DNA of 64,000 nucleotides from Chondrosia reniformis. Taxonomy: Eukaryota; Porifera; Demospongiae; Chondrillida; Chondrillidae. This document shows positions 26,530 through 36,968 of this stretch, piece by piece. The notes beneath the pieces are model-generated. The model saw only the letters and a program-made list of their open reading frames with translations. It made no database searches and was not told the origin of the DNA. Each line of letters opens with the position of its first letter. Position 1 is the stretch's first letter. The translations under genes and the position numbers were made by a program. The stretch lies in NCBI GenBank assembly GCA_947172415.1, contig OX359195.1, positions 4,935,501 through 4,999,500 of the forward strand. Direction: 5' to 3'.

Positions 26530-27651
26530 TTATATAATTTGAGGAGTGTCTAGTCTCTCTGATAGTGTTCCTGACCACTTGCTGCACAAATAGTGTTTAC
26601 AGACACAGCACAGCAGTCTCTTGGCATTTTGTCGGACGTCTTTTAAGAATATTAGATAGAGGATAGGGGTACTGAAAAGAGATGCAACACTGAGTAGTAT
26701 GCTTATTACAAATACAGTCCAGGGACCAACTTGACTTGCAGTTGCTGATAGGACAAGTGCTACAATGGTGACAAAGGGAATTACATGTCCAAGAAGAGCC
26801 AGTGAGTTACTGATTAGTAGAAAAATGGCCAATTTAGTCATGGCTCGCTTGAAAGTATTTAAAACTCTCCCTTCCTTTGAGTTTTCAATGACTGTATTTT
26901 TATTAATGAATTTCAATGTTAGGATGGGAAGTACAATTGATATTGCAAATGTAGGAATAGCAATTACTGACGGAATCACAAGACTATAGATACAGGCAAT
27001 GTAATGAATGTTGTATGAAACTGCAAATGGATAGTAAAAGTAAAGTAAAAGGCTACCCAAGTTGAGAATAACTGCGACTAACCAAACTGCTATACATCCA
27101 ATAACAACTATCCAAATTTTTATCTTGTGAAAGAGATATTTCACACTGATGTAGATCAATATGGTATAAAATGCCATAAAAAGCATTCTCACAGTAACTG
27201 ACACTGGTAGTCCAAGTAGAAAAACAGCACTGTAAGCTCTTCTTTTGGAATAAGCTGACTGGTTGCAATCATATATGTAGCTTTTAAGTTCCTTGTTACT
27301 ACTGTTAAGATAAAAATATGAACCATTGTAAATATCTAGTTTAAAGTTTCTAAATATGCTTCTCCAGCAATCATTCTCGGATACATATACTGCACCAATT
27401 ATTAAACCTAATGTACAATGCAGAATTAAGGAAATCAGTGTATTGATAAGCAGGATACGAATTCCTTTAGGTAATTTGCCAGGGATCAGGAGAAGGTAAA
27501 TGATAAATCCATTGAATGCCAATACTGTGGTTACAACTGGCGGAGCAGCTGTGATGATTGCTAGACTTAAAAAATCCAGTGTTCCATTAAGGGCAGCTGA
27601 AACTCTAAATGTTAAGATGTCTGGATCCATTATATTCCAGGCCAATTCCAA
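26530..27651 (-). CDS. seven-transmembrane receptor, divergent rhodopsin-like GPCR, intronless
   Basis: A single 373-codon frame has seven hydrophobic segments near residues 28-55, 63-90, 142-172, 178-206, 216-246, 272-303 and 312-337. Glycosylation sites (NGT, NGS, NSS) lie before TM1 and in the first long outside loop, which also has Cys95 and Cys129. TM7 ends TPILYLIFLKD-R, like the D/NPxxY motif plus helix 8 of class A receptors, followed by a CC-x-C cluster that could be palmitoylated. No classical DRY motif is seen after TM3. The Met at residue 8 could be the true start. It is probably an orphan sponge-type receptor at the plasma membrane. No intron interrupts it. Confidence 0.8.
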   Translation of the reverse strand: MELAWNIMDPDILTFRVSAALNGTLDFLSLAIITAAPPVVTTVLAFNGFIIYLLLIPGKLPKGIRILLINTLISLILHCTLGLIIGAVYVSENDCWRSIFRNFKLDIYNGSYFYLNSSNKELKSYIYDCNQSAYSKRRAYSAVFLLGLPVSVTVRMLFMAFYTILIYISVKYLFHKIKIWIVVIGCIAVWLVAVILNLGSLLLYFYYPFAVSYNIHYIACIYSLVIPSVIAIPTFAISIVLPILTLKFINKNTVIENSKEGRVLNTFKRAMTKLAIFLLISNSLALLGHVIPFVTIVALVLSATASQVGPWTVFVISILLSVASLFSTPILYLIFLKDVRQNAKRLLCCVCKHYLCSKWSGTLSERLDTPQII

Positions 27652-27835
27652 TCCTCTTTAATTTCTTCACTGTCCTTACTATATTGAACTATGTAACCGT
27701 GTGTTCAGCCTCCTGGGAACAGAAATTTGATTATAGATCTATAGATACATGTGCCGTATGCACAGCTTTATAGATTTAGCATTAATAAAGTGAAAGTTAT
27801 ATTATAATATCATACACTAACAACTATACCGTATA

Positions 27836-28027
27836 TCGGGAATTGAATGTGAGAGTAAAAGATTGCGAATTACGAAATATTGTGGTTAAAAGAATGTGAG
27901 ATAAAGCTTAGGTGTATGGGATATGTATACGAAATTACTGAGGTGTCAAAGCAATACGTGCAGTCAAAACTCGCAATTCATGATCACGTTCTCTTGACTC
28001 ATGCATTCAATTCCCGATATACGGTAT
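27836..28027. mobile_element. MITE with 22-bp terminal inverted repeats
   Basis: The ends ATACCGTATATCGGGAATTG and its reverse complement are perfect over at least 22 bp. The 190-bp body is non-coding. It sits just 5' of the 7TM gene. Confidence 0.85.
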
Positions 28028-28329
28028 GCATTATTAATATATATACGTAAATAAGTGATCTAGTATAGAACAGTATGTATACACATATGTACATGTGTGC
28101 GTATATGCAGTCAGCATCATGGTGCATATAGCAGATCTATAGTTGCATCCATTGATTGTACAGTACTAGCTAATTATACTAATTGAACTATCATGCAGCA
28201 AAAAATCAATTATCATGATCTCAATGTTAACATTTGACCCCATAGGTCTTCATGCATCAGCAATTTATCTAGGAGTACAGAAGCTAGTTAAAAATGTTAT
28301 TTAAGGCTTTTATATAAAACATATGCACA

Positions 28330-28800
28330 TTTGTCAATGCATATTAACCGGGGATTACATGTGGTTTTGAATCCTGTTGCCTGCATGTTCTGTAATCTGT
28401 TTGATGGGAGTTGAGAGGATGGGACTGGATTTATGTACCACTATAGTACTGTGGTTACAGGTTCTCTGTGGTACATATATACGTATATATTATATACATG
28501 CGCATGCTCTTTAGCTTTAAGGTACAGAATTTGTTTACAATATATAGTTCTGTGGGGTGAAAGTCCATGAATTGAGTGCATGAATGAAGACCCATATGCA
28601 TATTATGCTATACATATATGCAGACAAATTCATGCATATTGCATTAACTTGTAGCAATATGCGCAATGCCATATATATACGTACATCCATAATGAAAATT
28701 TATATAGCAAAAATAGTGTTTTCAATAGTATTCAGCTATATTTACTTTAAATCAATGTTTTCATTTTTATTATTATCAATGAAAATCAAAAAGGCAATTT
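28330..28800. repeat. right copy of segmental duplication flanking the 7TM gene
   Basis: It matches 24830-25130 followed by 26235-26460 with small indels and many substitutions, in the same orientation. It lacks the LINE, so it represents the empty site. Confidence 0.8.
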
Positions 28801-30253
28801 GATAGTGAATGGAGCTCAAGTGAATAATAACTTATAAAATTACACCTATAGCACGAAATTTAAAAAATGCCCTTTTTTGCATGGACGGTCACAATTAATA
28901 TAATCTGCCAACCTCACTAATCCACCAACCCGACTAATCCACCATATTTTCCTTGAACCAATTGTGGTGGATTATTGAGGTGACACTGTGTATACGTATG
29001 TACCATTGATGTTGCTAACATGTTTAAGTATAAATATATATGCAAATTCCTGAGACTACAAGATACAGTATTTCCTGCCTTTTGATTTATTGTAATCAAT
29101 AATGCATAATCTAGGATTTAAAGAATGCCTTATTAATTAAGAAAATAAAATTTACAATACAATGTAATTATTAAAAAGAAATACTAATGTCAAGTGGCAT
29201 ATAGTATTTGTGTTGACATAGAAAATTTTTAATTTTCTCTACTTTTCATTTTTTCCTTCATTGGTCGACCTATAATAGATAATACATTGATTAGAGCAGC
29301 TATGTTTGGACCATTCCTACTTTAGAGAGTACTACTGTACTCTCTGATATGTAGCAATAGTGACTATAATTGTAATGTTATTATGTAGTGTGCACAAATG
29401 GTCAATTCTCTTGGATGGGCACTTCCAAGTGGTCACCTCGAATGAGTGCCAAAGAATCACACTATGTTATTTTTATTACAATACTTTTAACTCTAATAAT
29501 ATGAAAAATTCTAGGTCCCCTTACTAGACAAGGCTGCTTCTACTGTATGATATCCTATACGTAGCTTAATTATGAAAATCACTTGAATTTGTAACAAGTA
29601 TAGGAACTAAAAAGGAACTTATTAGAGGAAGCAAGCAAGGCAGTACTGACAAGGCTAACTGAATATATGTTCTTAAGCTTATCTCCTATAATTAAGTCAC
29701 ATTATTATTTAAGGACTTATACTTCCTCTTAGCTTGACTTACATATTTTCTCCTTTGCCTGTTTTCTCTTTTGAAACATGCATGTTGATTAACCATATAC
29801 GTACATCATTGAATTAATATGCTGAAGTCATAAGACTTGTATATTATGTATTATTTAAACCCGCACACAAGTATGGTATCACTTTATACAATGATGCAAG
29901 TATTATCTTACTAATGTCTTGGGCTACAAACTCTTCTTTCCCTTTCGGTTCATCACGTGACATCTAATAGTATGTTTAAAAGGAATGTAATGGTCACCAA
30001 TAAGCAGGGGCTACCCGGGTGGCTACTAGTAACTGTGTGTCTATCCAACTGGTGAGTAGGAACAGCAAGCATTATACGTACGTACATACGTATGGTCACT
30101 TTAAAATCACAAACAATGTATACATACATACTATATATACTGGAAGGTGTTCACTCATGGTTTTAATAGACTTCAGTCCCCCAGCCAAGATAAGAACTTA
30201 ATTTGGTCACTTGGATGGTCTGGCTGATAATGTACTCCAGGGATTTTCAATTA
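28801..30253. other. gene-free stretch with one family B repeat
   Basis: No supportable gene. 29276-29357 is a family B copy (ATAATACATTGATTAGAGCA ... AGAGAGTACTACTGTACTCT). The sequence around 28913-28978 has repeated CTAATCCACCA units in both orientations. Confidence 0.5.
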
Positions 30254-31456
30254 TCATACAGATTGTAGTGGCACCAAAGGTGCCCCTACCTGTGAGGCTT
30301 GCGTGTCCTCTGATGTACTTTCAGCTTGGATTGGTTTTGTAAACTTTTGCACTTCTTCAAGGGCTCCAAGAACAGCCTAGCAAAAATAAATTTATTGGAA
30401 TGTATATTAATAAGGACCTCAGCAATGTCTCTTTATTAGTACATGTACTATAGCCATTGATAAGCGTGCATAATATTGAAAAATGAAGGCACTATGTACT
30501 GGTATAGTGACTTTGGTAACGTTAAACCTCTCGATTGATACGTATATATGAGGATTCTTATATATGATTATCTTACAAAGAATACTTTAGAATGATTCAA
30601 ATACATATAGTTTCTTAGATGTTTATCAAAAAGTGTACAGAATACAATTCAAAATGTGGTGGCTTAAATAAACAGTATATAAAGGTGGAGCCTAATGATA
30701 ATTGTCTAAGGGATGAAGGCATACATACGCATGTATGTAGATACAGGAAATTAGGTTAGAGTAACTAACTCTTTCTTTAAAGAACTTCAGCAACATTTCT
30801 TTGTATTCACACTCTCCAAAGTGATTCTATCAGAATGTACAGCAATGCAATGGTAATGTTAAGTTTCATGTTGCATGAAATACTAAGTCTACCTTCTGCT
30901 TACTCTAGCATTCTTTAGCAGATCATATTGTCCACAAAGATCACAAAGAAAATTGTCGTTCTCAAATGAATACACATTTAAAGGTTCAAGCTACATTCAC
31001 ACAAAAGGAAATACGTAATTACATATGGGAAATAATTACATATATGAATTAAAACACACTTAGATACCATGCAATTAAAGAAATCAATTCCATTTAAGCA
31101 AAACAACTTCATCAGACATCTATGTACAGAAACACATGTACTTCATATGTACATACCTCATCCCACTCCTTGTCTGGAACCTGCTCTTGGGTATAACAGC
31201 AGAGGCTTAAGAGTGAGAGTAGCAATTAATGTTTACCACATAATTCAATAGGATTTAGAATGAAACACTTGAGTGATCTGTGAGGGACTTACTTAGGTGG
31301 ATCACAATTCTTACAAATGAAGCAGTTTCCACAGCACCCAAGAACACGACCCTCCGAAATAACCAAGTGACAAGAAGTGCAAATTACAGAGGCTATCTCA
31401 AAAGGAAAGTATTCTTTTGAGTCATTTCTAAAGAATTTCATTCCAGGTGATGGACA
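30254..31456 (-). CDS. Z-C: small Cys/His-rich modular protein
   Basis: Five exons in phase: 31456-31293, 31205-31157, 30990-30904, 30826-30770 and 30376-30254 (TGA at 30256-30254). They encode about 159 residues. The order is the same as in Z-A and Z-B: CTSC plus GCC-x2-C-x2-C-x2-C; a CC-Y linker exon; LCDLCG; NHF-x2-C-x-YKE; then a charged tail. Exon 1 begins right after an acceptor with no upstream Met in it, so either the GMKFF Met starts translation or a 5' exon lies in the transposon-filled region upstream. It lies head to head with R2, 5.5 kb apart because of insertions. Confidence 0.75.
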
Positions 31457-31984
31457 CTGTAAATGTAAAAAGGTAGTGTCTTAATGTTATATATCTAGAT
31501 GTAATAAAAGATAAATCTGCATTGTATAAGGTATACGTACGTAAACTGTCCTAATTCTGGACACTTCGTAGGAAAATGTTGATTTTTGTACAGAGAATGA
31601 GTTTACAACTTTTTGTTATTGTCAAACTTGTTCCTTGGTACTCCCTTAGTGAAAGGATATCTGATTAGGATTTACCACTCACTAATAATAAACACAAGAG
31701 GACGTTGAACGAACCCCTTCGGGAATCGAAATAACCGAATGACTTTAAAAACTTTGTTCGTGTCATCATACCATGCATCAGAAGCCCTTTCTGAGGTTCT
31801 TAGGTGAAGTCTAATATAGTTTCTCTTTCCGATAATAATAATAAGCAGTGCCTATTGAAATTGTATACTCTACAATAATTAAATTACTTTTATTGACAAT
31901 TGTGCGATTATCTAATCGAAGGGAGTTATATATAGCTAATGAATATGGTAAATGAAGCAATTCCGGATGTACGTATAATTGTGT
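31457..31984. other. Z-C 5' flank
   Basis: This presumably contains the Z-C promoter. No exon is recognisable. The sequence is AT-rich, without a clear repeat. Confidence 0.4.
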
Positions 31985-32764
31985 GAACCCTGCGTGAAAG
32001 AAATATGGTATTCCGTCCTCTACTCTGTATGATCATATCTCAAAGTCAAAGAAATACAGTAAAATAGGAGCAGGTAGGCCCACTGTACTAACATATGATG
32101 AAGAGAAAGAGATTGCATAATACTCTTGCCAAGTAATGCAAGAAATTGGATATGCTTAAATAGGGAAATAGTGAGTAATTTAGTCATAGATTATGTCACA
32201 AACATTGGCTGAGAGAATCCTTCAATGGGAAGCTGGGAGATATGGTAAAAAAAGGTTTCAGCAACAATTTCCACAGCTTGTAGAACACAAGCCATAGCAT
32301 TTGCCTAAACATTGTGCAACTGCTGGTAATGAGGAAATAATTCAAGGTTTCCTTGTGAAGGTTGCATCTGCACTTCAATATCCTCAAGCAAAGTACTTGC
32401 AAGAAGAGGTACGTAGTAAGTTCAAGAATGTTCATCTTCTTTGTATACCAGCACACACCTCTCATATTCTTCAGCTAATGGATGTTGGTATTTACGGCCC
32501 AATGAAGGCAACTTGGAAGAAGGTATTGAAATATTACAAGACAAATACAAGGGCTGTCAATATGACCAAAGGTATATTTCCACATCTTTTAGATCAGCTC
32601 TGGACCAAGTCCATAATGCCAGAGCATATTAAATCAGGATTCTGTGCATGTGGGTTGTATCCTTTAAATCCTGCTGCAATTCATAAATACAAGATTGCAC
32701 CATCGATTGCTGTTGAAAATTGTGAATTTAATAAGAAATCCTTGGCAAGAAATTTGAAAAGGTG
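31985..32764 (+). pseudogene. Tigger/pogo-type transposase remnant
   Basis: An N-terminal helix-turn-helix piece (KKYGIPSSTLYDHI, then GAGRP) is followed by stops. A clean 154-codon frame (32301-32765) with the DDE-domain end follows: LLCIPAHTSHILQLMDVG, FGPxK-like GPMKATWKK, and SGFCACGLYPLNPAAI. The central part with the first catalytic aspartates is missing, so this is an internally deleted copy. A likely C-terminal piece lies at 35.83-36.06 kb beyond younger insertions. Confidence 0.8.
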
Positions 32765-32859
32765 AAGTGGATTGGTTGAGAGCTCTCTTGTTACAGCTTG
32801 GATAAGTCGTAGTTTATTAAATTGAGAACAGTTTCCATCTACATCTACAAATATGGTAT

Positions 32860-34300
32860 ACAAAATACGGAAAGCAATGCCTGGGAATAAGAAGATCGCT
32901 CCTGGTGGCATATGTCACAAGAACGTATCGACGGACGGAGTAGCCTGTGATGGTTACTGCAAGGTTTGGTATCATTTCACCTGCCTATAGACATTGCTGA
33001 GGACAAACAGGGAAGCATTACTGCCTCCAGAGAGAAATGGCTATGCACAGAATGTGCATGTTTGGATAACACTTTAGTATTTCTGCTAAAAGTAATAGAA
33101 AACCTGAAGAAACACAACAGCTACCTTACAGACAGGCTATGAGTGCTGGACACTATCACAGCCACCTTGACAGAACAACCAGTCCCTGGATCAGCCCTCT
33201 CAACACGCTCCTCTCCTCTGACTACAACTGCCATCATGTCAGATGCTTAAAATTATCCAAGAACAACGGGAGCCTCTTACCTCTTACCTCCCACCTCCTC
33301 GACCACCTCTACTACCACCTCCCTGCCAAATGGCGGTTCCACCACTTTGGAGAGAGACGGGCCTTCACTTGGGCATGCCTCCTCCCTTGAACCACTGTCA
33401 CCTCTGCAGGGCACATTCAGCTTATCTAATGTACAGGTATCTCTCCAGACAATAGGCATATAAAATGTAGCTGTTGGAATGTTGCTGGCTTAGGAAATAA
33501 ATTAGCAAATAATCTAATACTGGATATTATGACCCATTTTAGTTTACACATTCTCTGCATATGTGAAACATTCCTTAGGAATAAAGACAAGCCTTACATC
33601 CCTAATTATAGCTGGCTTGGATCCAATAGGAAGCATATCTCCATGCAGATCGGCTATTAGGGGTTCTGGAGGTGTGGGTGCATTTATTAAGCAATCTTTA
33701 CTGAAATACTACAGTGTAAATATTTTAGATGATTCCTTAGATGATGTGCTGTGGTTACGTTTTACTAGTTTTAATGAGGGGAAGGAAGATTTTGTTTTGT
33801 GTGTGTTATTTGCCTCCTGCTGGGTCTAGTAGAGGTGACACTTCCCTACATTTCTTTGATTCTCTCATCTATCAAACATATATAACATGTAAATTTCCCC
33901 CATTTAGATAGTAATATCCCTAATTCGCCAGCTTATGGTGTCTTTATTTCACAACTTATTAGGTATTCCAGAATATGTAGTGACTTCTCCAGTTTCAGGC
34001 TAAAGGTTTGCAGTTATGCAGTAGGCTTATTAAGCAGGGTTACAAATACTTTAATCTAAATCAACCTTTAAACCTTCCTATCCCGGCAGCCTCTAGTTAG
34101 AATCAAGTATAAGCAAAAAGTAGCTAGTATGCCTAAGGACTGTCTTGTGTTACCTCAAATTGTGTTACCCCACCTCCAAAGAAATGTTACTACTAGAAGA
34201 CCTAAGGGTAGACTTATGTAATATGTCCTACTTGTGTCTATAGTTATGCTGAGTCTGTTTTACCTGTACAAGCAAGATTATTAATAGATTTAATTCATAA
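32860..34300 (+). pseudogene. decayed LINE: PHD finger and AP-endonuclease remnants
   Basis: A degraded PHD-like run (GGICHKN...VACDGYC...WYHFTCL) at about 32885-32990 is followed by broken frames. 33470-33830 then resembles the N-terminal half of an AP-type endonuclease: LHILCICETFL, then GSGGVGAFI, then DDVLWLRF, with a frameshift near 33600-33660. This is the usual order in PHD-bearing non-LTR elements. No intact reverse transcriptase is visible. Confidence 0.65.
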
Positions 34301-34579
34301 AATTTAATTCGACTTACATTCCTTGCATAAAATTAAATTTCATCATGTGCCTGCGGCAGCCCCTATATTATTTTCATAATGCGATTTATGTATGGCTTCA
34401 TGTTATGGATATACATACGAGTTCATATGCAACTATTATAACACTTAATTTATACGTCATTACATCGTTTTTGCAAATGGCGGCGTTCAGGAAGCTTTAG
34501 TTAACAAAGCTTTTCTGTTGCTATTTATAATGTTCAGGACACCTAAGCGTCCTCAATCATTAGGATTAAGAGTATATAT
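34301..34579. other. no gene seen
   Basis: A block near 34294-34350 (ATAAAATTAAATTTCATCAT) also occurs at 62610-62632 next to another retroelement fragment. It is probably part of the same decayed family. Confidence 0.4.
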
Positions 34580-34957
34580 AAGTTAAATAAAAACATTCAA
34601 AAATGAAGTTAAAAGTAGGGATGGCACTATAACAGTGATTGGCACATCTAGAAAAAGTAACGAAACAAGAAAGTGATCATATGGTAAGGCTAACATTGCA
34701 GAAGTGGCATACTGAAACTTATCTGTACACATCACTTCTATGTTTGGGCGCATCATGGATATACGTACTAGAAGTAGGGATTGATGCACCCAAACATAGA
34801 AGTGATGTGTACAGATAAGTTTCAGTATGCCACTTCTGCAATGTTAGCCTTACCATATGATCACTTTCTTGTTTCGTTACTTTTTCTAGATGTGCCAATC
34901 ACTGTTATAGTGCCATCCCTACTTTTAACTTCATTTTTGAATGTTTTTATTTAACTT
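34580..34957. mobile_element. complete palindromic MITE (family P reference copy)
   Basis: The 378-bp element is almost a perfect palindrome. The left arm begins AAGTTAAATAAAAACATTC and continues through GTAGGGATGGCACTATAAC; the right arm is its reverse complement. The centre near 34768 contains AGAAGTAGGGATTGATGC. This is the youngest-looking member of the family found at 9.2, 12.9, 14.1 and 46.7 kb. Confidence 0.9.
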
Positions 34958-35635
34958 GTATTGCCCCTTTTTCTAGTTAACATCTGTTTCGAACGTATTC
35001 TTGGCGAAAACTCGAAATAAAGTAGCAGATTCATAGACGATGTAAGCTAGAGTTCTAAATTAAAAAATGGCGTCCGAAAAGATCCCAAATTTGTACAATA
35101 AGTTTTCTACCGTTCTTTAACATTCAGTTAAGGATATTAAAGGGTCCAAAATCGTTAAGAATACGACTGTATATAGGCCTTGCAAAGCGACTAAGAAATT
35201 CGATCGCGGGTGGCGGCAGTACTACAAATATATCTAACTCGAGTTACTTATTTTATATACAGAGAATTTGAAACTTAATTAAAAAATGGCGTTCAAAGAG
35301 GCCCTAAATTTGGAACTTTCAAAAGTAACACGCTTCGGATGGGGCGCGTTGAAATCTAGGGTAGCCTATTCCCTAGTTCGGAAACATTCATGACGATTTA
35401 GTATTTGTATGTACCTGCGTAAGTTCGTATGTTAGCGCTAGCTCATTTGAAAAAAGAAGAAGAAGAAGAAGAAAAAATGAGGAATTTCAGAATTTGGCCT
35501 ATTTCGGTTTTACCACTTTGCGAAGGTTGTAGAGCATCGAAACATATTTTGGCTATTAGAAAAGCATGCAAAAACGACTGCAAACACTCGAATATAACCG
35601 AAAATCCTATCGTTGTTGAATTACGAGGTGTTAAT
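34958..35635. other. no gene seen
   Basis: It contains two related blocks AAAAAATGGCGT.C near 35060 and 35280, and a purine run (GAAGAAGAAG) near 35455-35475. No exon is supportable. Confidence 0.4.
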
Positions 35636-35712
35636 TGATAATACATTAGATAGGGCGGCCATGTTTTTTTTTCGGCCATCCCTACTTATAGAGCACTATC
35701 GTACTCTATGAT
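35636..35712. repeat. dispersed repeat family B copy
   Basis: It carries GATAATACATTAGATAGGGC ... TCGGCCATCCCTACTT and a following ATAGAGCACTATCGTACTCT. Four copies of this family occur in the window. Confidence 0.65.
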
Positions 35713-35752
35713 TAAAGCCCAATGATGCAGCCAAGTAGTTCGAGTTAATTTG

Positions 35753-35770
35753 GGGGGGGGGGGGGGGGGC
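35753..35770. repeat. poly-G tract
   Basis: About 18 consecutive G residues. It could form a G-quadruplex, or its length could be an assembly uncertainty. Confidence 0.8.
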
Positions 35771-35832
35771 AGCCCCACGAGTTTTTAAACTCGAAATACT
35801 TACTATTATTATTATTAAGGTAGCTCAAGAAA

Positions 35833-36057
35833 CTCCCATGCACACTGAGCTCCGCAATTTCTTTGCAAAACAACTACAGCCTGTGCAAGGGAAAAAAGGA
35901 CACGAGTCAAGCTGCATGAAGAAGGGAAATATTTAACATTTGATGAAGTTCTGGAATACCTTACGAAGCATAAAGAAGGGAAAAAGAAGAAAGCACAGAA
36001 ATCAAAGAAAGTAGCTCCATCAAGTAAAGAGTCTGATGACTGTCATCAGTCTTGAAA
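35833..36057 (+). pseudogene. likely C-terminal piece of a pogo-type transposase
   Basis: One open frame (to TGA near 36055) reads ELRNFFAKQLQ ... VKLHEEGKYLTFDEVLEYL followed by a Lys/Ser tail. Pogo-type transposases often end with a basic stretch, a G-x-LT-x-E/DE block and a charged tail. It may continue the copy at 32 kb, cut by the LINE and the MITE. This is inferred from order and style, not from a conserved catalytic motif. Confidence 0.45.
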
Positions 36058-36968
36058 TGTGCTGGTATGTATGCAGAAGGAGAAGAACACCTTCGGATAG
36101 GTAGCAACACTTGTTATAGATGGTTTCACTAAAAATGTGCCATGCCAGATTTAAGAGACTTCCTAAGGAGTCATACAGATTTGTGTCTCGTATATGTCCT
36201 TCCTTTTATCGATTTTATGCAATTCACTGGCATTCAGATTTTAATTTGAGAATGTAGACTTTAATTGTAAATGCATCTCTAAATAAAGCATAAAGCTTAC
36301 TCCAAATAACTGATCCATGATCCTTTGGCAAAATATTGAAATCCTCCATTAGGACAATATGGCCGCGGCTATTGATAAGACCGCTTTTAGTGGCGCTCTA
36401 GACCACAAGGTTTGACGTTATTTTGGCAACGAAGAGTCATTGCCCTAAGGTATATTTGGACCGATTTTGCTTCGCTAATTCGACGTGTTCATAGTCACAA
36501 GATTTGTCCCTAATTAGGACGTATTATTTCGCAAATCACTACTTAGCTATCGCTGAACAGATTAACTAGGAAATCAATCAACAAGTATTCATAACTAACA
36601 TTTAATCTTACGACAAATATGTGTAGGCGCATATATAGGCTACAGTAATGAGCCCCAATAAGGGATCTTACTTAGGGAGGAGAGAAACATGTCCATAAAA
36701 TAGGAGACCGATGGTAAAATGTTTTATTTCTTACCCTTTTAATCTTTCCCGCACTCTCCATTTCTATAAACAGATAGTTATGATCCCATACAATCACAAA
36801 TCATTTGACACATCGAGTACTCCCATAAAAATCACCGGACTATCCCTTCTTATGCACGTGATATCACTCGCAATGACCTGGGGGGCGTTGCCCGGTAGAC
36901 TATATATAGCCCTTCAGCGTCTATATACGTATAAGGTTACGCAAGATATAGTCAATATCTGAGCTGAG
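36058..36968. promoter_or_regulatory. R2 5' flank
   Basis: No coding exon is seen before the R2 start. The part 36350-36550 is relatively CpG-rich for this window and may hold the R2 promoter. A TATATATAG-like element lies at 36900-36908, about 65 bp upstream of the ATG. Confidence 0.35.

Noticed and set aside
32196..32465. 89-codon minus-strand frame
   Set aside because: It is the shadow of the transposase frame on the plus strand, which has the pogo-type motifs.
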